Source: Planctomycetaceae bacterium
GTDB lineage: Bacteria > Planctomycetota > Planctomycetia > Pirellulales > Pirellulaceae
Direction of reading: 5' to 3'
DNA length: 7,743 nucleotides
Assembly: GCA_002862265.1 (NCBI GenBank)
Contig: PKCQ01000601.1
Coordinates: forward strand, 1 to 7,743
Below the pieces are notes generated by a model that had not been told where the DNA came from, did not search any database, and saw only the letters and a list, made by a program, of their open reading frames with translations. Below, piece after piece: positions 1 through 5,128 of this stretch (within the stretch, counting starts at the first letter, position 1; the number at the start of each line of letters is the position of its first letter). A program made the position numbers and the translations under genes.

Positions 1-1
1 T

Positions 2-121
2 GATCCGAGGTTGAGGAAGGCAACTTGGTGGGAACGTATATTCAAATCAAAAGCATTCCCTCAGCGAACAAACCAACAGCAAGCTGGCGAACCTGCGTGC
101 GACCTCGGCAAGATCTCTTAA
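2..121 (+). CDS. Possible 3' end of an upstream gene
   Basis: From position 2 the plus strand reads open for 39 codons to a TAA at 119-121. The other two plus frames stop within the first 14 bases, and all three minus frames are closed. The peptide has a Trp-Trp-Glu-Arg-Ile-Phe stretch followed by a polar, Gln-rich tail, which would suit the end of a membrane-anchored or tailed protein. An open frame this short is likely by chance, so this is a weak call. No function can be given. Confidence 0.2.
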   Translation, partial: DPRLRKATWWERIFKSKAFPQRTNQQQAGEPACDLGKIS

Positions 122-425
122 CGCCAGCAACGCAATAATTGGCCTCCGACTCAGCTAACATTTCCCAAATCGGCATTGGAGCAACGATGCTGAAGTTCGG
201 CTTGTTAGCCAAGTGCTGTCTGGACAGAAAACCTTAGTCTGCAAAAGCCGGTTTCAAGAAAATCTGCCCCGGCGATTCCCCGCAGGCGTCCGACTCAGCT
301 CAGCCCGCAAAGTTTGCCTAAGCAGCATCCGTACCCTAGGCGGAACGGTGCCCCAACTGAGTGCCTCACTTCCGGCAGAATCGTTAGGAATGTCCTAGCC
401 ACCCCAATCGAAAGTCACGATCAAT
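122..425. other. Intergenic stretch without a supported gene
   Basis: No recognisable protein, tRNA or rRNA is visible. A 61-codon ATG-started frame at 213-398 has no Shine-Dalgarno site, no domain and an Arg/Ser/Leu-rich composition typical of chance translation. The same phase is open from 15 to 398 apart from one TAG/TAA-type interruption at 156-158, so a decayed gene cannot be excluded. I saw no clear sigma-70 promoter for the gene at 497. Confidence 0.5.
141..300 (+). repeat. Pair of 16-base direct repeats
   Basis: The 16-mer GGCCTCCGACTCAGCT at 141-156 recurs at 285-300 with one mismatch (GGCGTCCGACTCAGCT). The copies are exactly 144 bases apart, a multiple of three. A shorter piece, CAGCTAAC, occurs at 152-159 and again at 445-452. 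With two copies only, the element may be chance or the trace of a small duplication. Confidence 0.35.
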
Positions 426-446
426 CTGATAGGCCCAGACTATCAG
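426..446 (+). promoter_or_regulatory. Hairpin 1 in the leader of the lipoprotein-like gene
   Basis: CTGATAG (426-432) and CTATCAG (440-446) are perfect 7-base inverted arms around a 7-base loop, GCCCAGA. No T-run follows, so it is not a standard intrinsic terminator. It lies about 50 bases before the ATG at 497 and is followed by a second hairpin with the same GCCCA loop sequence. A regulatory role is inference. Confidence 0.4.
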
Positions 447-463
447 CTAACGACTCTCGGAGC

Positions 464-486
464 CAATCTCCAGCCCACTGAGATTG
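464..486 (+). promoter_or_regulatory. Hairpin 2 just before the start codon at 497
   Basis: CAATCT-C-CAG (464-473) pairs with CTGAGATTG (478-486), giving nine base pairs with one bulged C and the four-base loop CCCA. It ends 10 bases before the ATG at 497, so in the mRNA it would occupy the ribosome-binding region. No clear Shine-Dalgarno sequence is seen there. It could control translation of the downstream gene. Confidence 0.4.
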
Positions 487-496
487 AGATAATCGG

Positions 497-1207
497 ATGA
501 AATACAAGTACCTACCCCCGCTCGTTTGTTTACTTGCAATTGCTCCTGGCTGCCAACGGCTAGGAACAAGATCTCCGGCCCAGCTCTGGCGATCAGCCTG
601 TGCGGGCTCCGATTGCGACTTATCCTGCGACTCGCTCAGCAGCACGGAAATCGGTCAACAAGTTGAACGCTGGGGCACACCCATCGAGCCTCACAGTGAT
701 CCCTCCGCGATAGCCGCATACGTACACGGCGACGAATGGACAGTGAACCGGTATCGCCCGAGTTCAAAAAAATACCATTTTCAAGATAAGCCCCCTCGCC
801 CACTTGCGAAGACCGATAAGCCCGAGCGAATCAAGATTGAAAACGCGACTCAGCAATCGGTGAATTTGGTCGCTGCGAGAGGAGCTAAGGTCCTGCCGGC
901 GAGTTTTTCCGAATTGGCTGATTCAAATGACGACGTTTCTGGTAGCCATCGAATTGCAGACTCCCTCCACATCTCGCAAGCTACCGGCCCCAAACCGAAC
1001 GTCATCCAAGTTCACCGTCGAAGCTTAAATGAAGATCTCGTGCATCAATCCAGTGGCGTAGACGCACTCCAACCAAGGTCGTCGACCATAGCGTATGGCT
1101 CGAGCGCGAATGCCGACATCGCTATTGCAGATGATGTACCTAATGGTTCAGATGCAGATACAGAAGCGGCAAACCTGCAAGAGGCCTCCAAGCTTGAACT
1201 GGAGTAA
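497..1207 (+). CDS. Putative lipoprotein, unknown function
   Basis: This is a 236-residue protein I do not recognise. Residues 1-19 look like a lipoprotein signal peptide: MKYK positive start, a hydrophobic core from Leu6 to Ala16, then Ala-Pro-Gly-Cys with Cys19 as candidate lipidated residue. The -3 position is Ala, where Leu is usual, so the lipobox is imperfect. Cys35, Cys40 and Cys44 form a small cluster after the signal. Residues 50-100 have a mixed, folded-looking composition; from about 105 to the end the chain is polar, rich in Ser, Asp, Ala and Asn, and probably disordered, with an acidic tail. No catalytic motif is visible. The gene stands alone on the plus strand, converges on nagA with a 24-base gap, and is preceded by two hairpins. 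The Shine-Dalgarno is poor. Coding status is likely but not certain; export to the envelope is inferred. Confidence 0.6.
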   Translation: MKYKYLPPLVCLLAIAPGCQRLGTRSPAQLWRSACAGSDCDLSCDSLSSTEIGQQVERWGTPIEPHSDPSAIAAYVHGDEWTVNRYRPSSKKYHFQDKPPRPLAKTDKPERIKIENATQQSVNLVAARGAKVLPASFSELADSNDDVSGSHRIADSLHISQATGPKPNVIQVHRRSLNEDLVHQSSGVDALQPRSSTIAYGSSANADIAIADDVPNGSDADTEAANLQEASKLELE

Positions 1208-1231
1208 GAACACGCGGTGCAGCGAATAACG

Positions 1232-2170
1232 TTACAGATCGAGTAACCTAGCCGGATTCTGCAACAGCAAGCTTTGGCGGGTCGGCTCATCCAAGCCAAG
1301 TGAATCTCTCAACCAGCAGTCTGCGTCTTGCATTCTGCTGGCGGATCCGACGAAGTGATCTCCAGACGCATCGCGACAGGCTCGATCCTCTCCGATGGTC
1401 ACGCTCCGATCTCCCAAGCGATAGGTTCCAGGGCCTAAGCCTGCCGCACTGATCGCGTCCGAAACCACTAGCAGATTTTTGAGCGGCACCCAATCGAGCA
1501 GACAGCGAAACAGTAGCTCCGGAACATGGAACCCATCTGCGATCAACGAATACCGAAGCCGATCTTTCAGGTGCAGCGCGCGGAAGACGATGTTGTTATG
1601 CCGGTTCATTAAACTTGGGCAGCCGTTTCCAAGATGCGTAAATAGACTTAGCCCAGCGTCGATACATTTCTCAAGCTGCGAAAGCGTCGCATCGCTATGC
1701 CCTGCGGCGACAACAATACCTCGCTCATGACATTGACAGGTCATTCGACCGTCGAGGTCAATCTCTGGAGCTAGGGTCACGATCTTTGCTAGGTCGCCAG
1801 CCGTATCCAGAAGCCTCTCCAACAACGATTGATCCTGCGAGGCAGCGTGCTGTTTAGGATGTGCACCGATGTAACCGTCTACAGGAGAGAGAAAGGGACC
1901 TTCGATGTGTACCCCTCGGAAAACCTGATGCGCAACTTCAGAAGTCTCCCTCGCTCGACAAATATTTTCGAGGCATCGAATCATCGCCTCGGGTGAGGCG
2001 GTGATGACCGTTGGCAAAGCTGCCTCCACTCCGTCATCGAGCATCGCCTGTGCGGAACGTGCTAACTCATCGAGCGAGGTCTCAGGATCATTGAAGTCGA
2101 CGCCCACATAGCCGTTGACCTGCAAGTCGATGAATCGGTGAGCAATTGCGGGACCAGTCAAATTTGGCAT
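1232..2170 (-). CDS. nagA: N-acetylglucosamine-6-phosphate deacetylase, compact form
   Basis: The 312-residue protein belongs to the NagA branch of the amidohydrolase family, which converts GlcNAc-6-phosphate to glucosamine-6-phosphate and acetate in the cytoplasm. Visible signatures in order: DLQVNG at 15-20 with GVDFND at 23-28; HIEGPF at 88-93, where Glu90 is the expected metal ligand; AAGHSDAT at 155-162 with His158; THLGNG at 178-183 with His179; ADGFHV at 211-216 with His215; and VVSDAISAAG at 235-244, where Asp238 is the expected catalytic acid/base. The substrate-loop motif FVGSASRM follows at 273-280 and the NPARLL motif at 305-310. NagA is usually about 380 residues. This one begins where the barrel begins and ends at NPARLL, so both segments of the small beta-sandwich subdomain are missing. 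Only 54 bases separate it from nagB upstream, which leaves no room for a missing N-terminus. All key residues are present, so activity is plausible. The start ATG is preceded only by a weak, too-close GAGAAGA. Confidence 0.9.
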   Translation of the reverse strand: MPNLTGPAIAHRFIDLQVNGYVGVDFNDPETSLDELARSAQAMLDDGVEAALPTVITASPEAMIRCLENICRARETSEVAHQVFRGVHIEGPFLSPVDGYIGAHPKQHAASQDQSLLERLLDTAGDLAKIVTLAPEIDLDGRMTCQCHERGIVVAAGHSDATLSQLEKCIDAGLSLFTHLGNGCPSLMNRHNNIVFRALHLKDRLRYSLIADGFHVPELLFRCLLDWVPLKNLLVVSDAISAAGLGPGTYRLGDRSVTIGEDRACRDASGDHFVGSASRMQDADCWLRDSLGLDEPTRQSLLLQNPARLLDL

Positions 2171-2224
2171 TCTTCTCGTAAGCGTAGCTGAGAAAGCGGT
2201 TTAGCCCCTTGTGAAACAGCCAAC

Positions 2225-2989
2225 TTAACCCAACTGCTCAGCGCTAGCCATCGTTGATTCAGACAGTAAACTTGCACTGGCGGAGTCGAGCGCTAGCGTG
2301 GTGTTGCCATGCTGTTGCAAAATCGAAGCGGGAACCAGTGGCGACACCTCAGACTCCAGAGTAGCTCGTACCGCCGCCGCCTTTCGATTGTCAGGCACGC
2401 AACACAAAACTTGTTTGGCTTGTAAAATCTGCTGCACCGACATGCTGATTGCATGGTTTGGCACTTGCTCAAAGGAATCAAACCAGCCCTCGCCTACTTG
2501 CTGCCGTCGACAGGGCTCATCGAGCTCAACGATGAGATAAGGATCCGTCGCCTTAAAATCCGCCGGGGGATCGTTAAATGCAAGGTGCCCGTTTTCACCT
2601 ATTCCACACAGCAACAAGTCGATCGACTTGTCAGCGACGGCAGCATTGGCAGCTGCCTGCAACTCAGCTGGTGGTCGCATCCCATCCATGAAGAAGAATG
2701 ACTTCAGGGAGACTTTGTCGACGAAACGCGAGGCCAAATAGCCACAGAAGGAGGCCGAGTGCTTGCGTTCGATGCCCAAATACTCATCGAGGTGAAACCC
2801 ATTGACTCGTGACCAGTCGATGTCCGTTTCGCGGACCAAATTATCCAAGGTTTCGAACTGACTTGAGCCGGTCGCGACAACCAAATTGCATTCATCTTTC
2901 TCAGACAGAACTCCACGAAGAACTTCCGCGGCTTGCTGAGCGACGTAGCGGCCCAGTTCACCACGATCTTGGGCAATGACTACTTTCAT
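2225..2989 (-). CDS. nagB: Glucosamine-6-phosphate deaminase-family protein
   Basis: The 254-residue protein is in the NagB/6-phosphogluconolactonase family. NagB turns glucosamine-6-phosphate into fructose-6-phosphate and ammonia. Motifs: VVATGSSQ at 37-44 (phosphate loop region), FHLDEY at 65-70 where Asp68 matches the catalytic base of E. coli NagB (Asp72), GIGENGHLAFND at 129-140 with His135, RRQQVGEGWF at 161-170, PNHAISMSV at 177-185, and VPDNRKAAAV at 198-207. The lactonase signature (DGH-ASLFP) is absent, and GHLAFN favours deaminase. Compared with E. coli, the Asp141 position is Asn133, as in many other NagB proteins, and Glu148 is Asp140. The Ser-Arg-Thr-Arg-Ile-Lys stretch that carries the E. 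coli allosteric Arg158 and Lys160 is not present. This fits a divergent, probably non-allosteric subgroup. The ATG has a good GGAG seven bases upstream. It lies 54 bases upstream of nagA on the same strand, which supports the assignment and an operon. Confidence 0.85.
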   Translation of the reverse strand: MKVVIAQDRGELGRYVAQQAAEVLRGVLSEKDECNLVVATGSSQFETLDNLVRETDIDWSRVNGFHLDEYLGIERKHSASFCGYLASRFVDKVSLKSFFFMDGMRPPAELQAAANAAVADKSIDLLLCGIGENGHLAFNDPPADFKATDPYLIVELDEPCRRQQVGEGWFDSFEQVPNHAISMSVQQILQAKQVLCCVPDNRKAAAVRATLESEVSPLVPASILQQHGNTTLALDSASASLLSESTMASAEQLG

Positions 2990-2996
2990 GACTCGT

Positions 2997-3000
2997 CTCC
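2997..3000 (-). promoter_or_regulatory. Shine-Dalgarno site of nagB
   Basis: On the minus strand GGAG lies seven bases before the ATG at 2989-2987. This supports the chosen start, which also matches the usual family N-terminus (MKVVIAQDRGELG). Confidence 0.65.
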
Positions 3001-3325
3001 GTCGTTGGACTCTTTCCAGCAGCTAGATTTGCCCTCGCCTACAACGGGCTCCGGCGAAGGATGGCGATCGCCCTGACTTTCCAAGGGCAGATTCGCATGC
3101 GTTTTGATTCGGCCTCAGTTTCACACTCTGGGCTTGGATTGGCTAGTCCCAGAATTCCAGGACTGTAAGAAAGTGACCTTATGCCACGCAGCTCCAAACG
3201 ACCCAATCCCGATAAACCACCAGAACGGGGTAGGCGAAAGAGTGTTTGCGCCGACTCTCCAATGTAGATCTCCCCATAAAAGCTGCTTGAAAACGCTATC
3301 AAGGCACGAATCACGCCACTATCGA
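3001..3325. other. Spacer upstream of nagB, no supported gene
   Basis: No convincing gene is present. A 102-codon minus frame (3039-3347) and a 76-codon plus frame (3104-3334) overlap each other, carry no domain and look like chance translations. The stretch should contain the nagB promoter on the minus strand. The best I can see is TTGATA (3302 down to 3297) with a poor TATGGG 18 bases further on, which is not strong enough to call. The main visible structure is the dyad at 3145-3164. Confidence 0.5.
3145..3164. promoter_or_regulatory. Operator-like imperfect palindrome upstream of nagB
   Basis: AGTCCCAGAATTCCAGGACT is symmetric at 16 of 20 positions: perfect five-base outer arms (AGTCC/GGACT) and a GAATTC core, with two mismatched pairs between. 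It lies about 155 bases before the nagB start. The sequence is unlike the DasR/NagR or NagC operators I know, so if a repressor binds here it is of another type. The role is inferred from symmetry and position only. Confidence 0.3.
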
Positions 3326-3354
3326 TTGACATAGGAAGATCCAGCACCCATAAT
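3326..3354 (+). promoter_or_regulatory. Strong sigma-70-type promoter for the zinc-ribbon gene
   Basis: TTGACA at 3326-3331 is a perfect -35 box. A 17-base spacer leads to CATAAT at 3349-3354, five of six bases of the -10 consensus. Transcription would start near 3361, giving a leader of about 125 bases before the ATG at 3486. In that leader GAGGT (3362-3366) could pair with ACCTC (3416-3420). A second TTGACG at 3399-3404 has no good -10 box. Confidence 0.65.
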
Positions 3355-3471
3355 GAAATCTGAGGTCTGGTGCTTAACTACTGAACAATTTCAATTTTTT
3401 GACGCGAACAGTATCACCTCTGGCATTGTTTTCGGTGTCACCAAGGAATCTACGAAAACTCAATTCTGTTA

Positions 3472-3478
3472 GGGAGAG
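3472..3478 (+). promoter_or_regulatory. Shine-Dalgarno site that sets the start at 3486
   Basis: GGGAGAG ends seven bases before the ATG at 3486-3488. The longer in-frame option, ATG at 3399, has no such site, and its ATG would fall close to the transcript start with an extra 29 residues that look unlike protein. This site therefore decides the start. Confidence 0.75.
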
Positions 3479-3485
3479 TTCTCAG

Positions 3486-3728
3486 ATGGCTTCAGGTACT
3501 TTTTTTGTCAAATCATGCGTTACTTGCGGTCGGTTACTCGAGATCCGAGTTGAGCTTTTGGGCAAGAAAGTCGAATGCGTTCATTGCGGTGCGGGCTTCA
3601 TAGCTCGCGAAGCAAACGACGATCCGGATGCCGAGCGTGTTGAGCAAGCGTTGGCTCTTGCTCAAGCATATATCGACTCGGTCGCCTCAGTCGCCCGAAA
3701 TAATACCGCAGCCAGTCGCGGCTGCTAG
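3486..3728 (+). CDS. Small zinc-ribbon protein
   Basis: The protein has 80 residues. Two Cys-X2-Cys knuckles, Cys11/Cys14 and Cys31/Cys34, sit 16 residues apart around a short beta hairpin (LLEIRVELLGKKVEC), the pattern of an MJ0042-like zinc ribbon that binds one Zn ion. Short or modular proteins with this ribbon are common in planctomycetes, from my memory of the group. Residues 44-70 (DPDAERVEQALALAQAYIDS and on) should form one amphipathic helix that could mediate pairing or partner binding. No catalytic domain is seen, so a role in protein or nucleic acid binding is only inferred. The start at 3486 is favoured over 3399 by the Shine-Dalgarno at 3472-3478. A near-consensus promoter lies upstream with a 125-base leader. 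The last 42 bases overlap the 3' end of aroA on the other strand. Confidence 0.75.
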   Translation: MASGTFFVKSCVTCGRLLEIRVELLGKKVECVHCGAGFIAREANDDPDAERVEQALALAQAYIDSVASVARNNTAASRGC

Positions 3729-5000
3729 ATCTTCCCAGTAGTTGGGATAAGTCTTCGCGGTGCACGCTGGATTGAGTATCTCAACCCCTCCTGCCTTGAG
3801 CCCGACCAAAGCCAAACTCATGGCCATGCGGTGGTCATGATAAGTTTCAATGGTGGCAGCGTGAATCTGCTCCGGAGGCACGATCGTCATCCCGTCTTCG
3901 CGCTCATCGACCTTCGCTCCCAACTTTCGAAGCTCGCTGGCCAAGTCGCCAATTCGGTCTGTTTCTTTCACTCGGTTATGCGCTACCCCGCGAACGGTTG
4001 TTGGACCATCTGCAAACATGGCAACGGCCGCCAAGGTCTGAACCGTATCGCTGATGTCGGCCATGTCCACATCGACGCCGCGCAGTGAATCGCCAGACGT
4101 GACGGTCACTTGGTTCGCTTCATATTCAACTTCGCAGCCCATCTGTCGCAACACTTCGCAAATGCCCACATCGCCTTGCAGAGAATCGCGTGAGAGTCCC
4201 GTCACCGTTGCCGATCCACCGGCGATTGCGGCTGCCGCCCAAAAGTAGCTGGCCGCCGAGGCGTCAGGCTCGATGGAATAGTCCGTGCCGTAATATCTGT
4301 TTTTTGACACGACACCAATTTGCGGCAGATCCAAGTCGACCTTCGCTCCAAACGACTCCATAACCGCAGCGGTCATCTTGACGTAAGGCACGGAGACGAG
4401 CTCCCCGACCACTTGCAGCGTTACATCACCGGCCGCCATCGGAGCGGCCATCATCAGTCCAGAGAGATACTGACTGGAGACGTTGCCTTGAATCGGGACC
4501 CTGCTTCCCACCAGCCCCGATGCATGGGCACGCACTGGGGGGCAGTCTGGATTCTGCTCGTTCTCGGTTCTGATATCCGCTCCCCACTGACGCAATGCAT
4601 TGACGAGATCGCCAATCGGTCGTTCGTGCATGCGAGGAACGCCTGACAGCCTAAAGTTTCCGTGGCAAGCCGCCAACGCTGCGGTCAAAAAGCGGATCGT
4701 GGTTCCGCTGTTACCGACAAAAATATCGGCTTCGGACTTGGGGAACTTGCCGTCACAGCCAGCAATCTGAATGGTTTGCGATTCAGTATCATGCTCAAGC
4801 TTAACTCCCAGCGACTTCCAAGCCTCGATCATGACTTGCGTGTCGTCGCTATCGAGCACGCCGCGCAAGGTACTTTCGCCACTGGCCAAAGCAGCGCAAA
4901 CTAAAGCTCGATTGGTAATGCTCTTGCTACCGGGAGGCGACATCCGAGCCTCGATCGGCCCGCATGGATTCACAAAGACGGAATTAGAACTCTGGATCAT
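3687..5000 (-). CDS. aroA: 3-phosphoshikimate 1-carboxyvinyltransferase (EPSP synthase)
   Basis: This 437-residue cytoplasmic enzyme transfers the enolpyruvyl group of PEP to shikimate-3-phosphate, the sixth step toward chorismate and the aromatic amino acids. The family is about 430 residues, so it is full length. Motifs: PPGSKSITNRAL at 22-33, with Lys26 and Arg31 equivalent to E. coli Lys22 and Arg27; GNSGTTIRFL at 96-105; RMHERPIGDL at 123-132 with Arg127; SSQYLSG at 175-181; EPDASAASYF at 244-253; Asp318 in DISDTVQ, the expected catalytic Asp; RVKETDRI at 343-350 with Lys345; HDHRMAM at 388-394; and TAKTYPNY at 414-421 with Lys416. In the PEP loop Gly99 matches E. coli Gly96, but the E. 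coli Pro101 site is Phe104 and Ala98 is Thr101, so it does not match the class I loop exactly. Glyphosate response cannot be predicted from this. No Shine-Dalgarno precedes the ATG. cinA lies 128 bases upstream on the same strand. Confidence 0.95.
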   Translation of the reverse strand: MIQSSNSVFVNPCGPIEARMSPPGSKSITNRALVCAALASGESTLRGVLDSDDTQVMIEAWKSLGVKLEHDTESQTIQIAGCDGKFPKSEADIFVGNSGTTIRFLTAALAACHGNFRLSGVPRMHERPIGDLVNALRQWGADIRTENEQNPDCPPVRAHASGLVGSRVPIQGNVSSQYLSGLMMAAPMAAGDVTLQVVGELVSVPYVKMTAAVMESFGAKVDLDLPQIGVVSKNRYYGTDYSIEPDASAASYFWAAAAIAGGSATVTGLSRDSLQGDVGICEVLRQMGCEVEYEANQVTVTSGDSLRGVDVDMADISDTVQTLAAVAMFADGPTTVRGVAHNRVKETDRIGDLASELRKLGAKVDEREDGMTIVPPEQIHAATIETYHDHRMAMSLALVGLKAGGVEILNPACTAKTYPNYWEDLAAATGCGIISGD

Positions 5001-5066
5001 TTGGTTCGTCGGCTAGCGAGCAACAGATTGGATTGATGATCAGCCAAGGAAGTTATCAGGTCGTCC

Positions 5067-5128
5067 GGTATCCTACGAGTCCCCAAAGTGGCACTGGCTT
5101 GGAGTTTGGATGTTAAGCATTCGATACC
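5067..5128 (-). other. Nested inverted repeats between cinA and aroA
   Basis: GGTATC (5067-5072) is complementary to GATACC (5123-5128), directly after the cinA stop codon. CCAAA (5083-5087) and TTTGG (5105-5109) form an inner pair. The minus-strand transcript could fold into a two-level stem between cinA and aroA. The loops are long and no U-run follows, so a terminator is doubtful. The remaining bases of this 128-base gap, which should hold the aroA translation start region, show no clear promoter. Confidence 0.25.

Noticed and set aside
213..398. 61-codon plus-strand frame
   Set aside because: No Shine-Dalgarno, no domain, Arg/Ser/Leu-rich chance-like composition.
1227..1234. TAACGTTA palindrome between the two convergent stop codons
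   Set aside because: Eight bases only, with no loop; expected by chance and too short for a terminator.
3039..3347. 102-codon minus-strand frame between nagB and the zinc-ribbon gene
   Set aside because: It covers the strong promoter and another open frame on the opposite strand, has no ribosome site and no recognisable domain.
3399..3485. N-terminal extension of the zinc-ribbon protein from an upstream ATG
   Set aside because: The ATG at 3486 has a well-placed GGGAGAG, and the extra 29 residues look unlike a conserved domain or signal.
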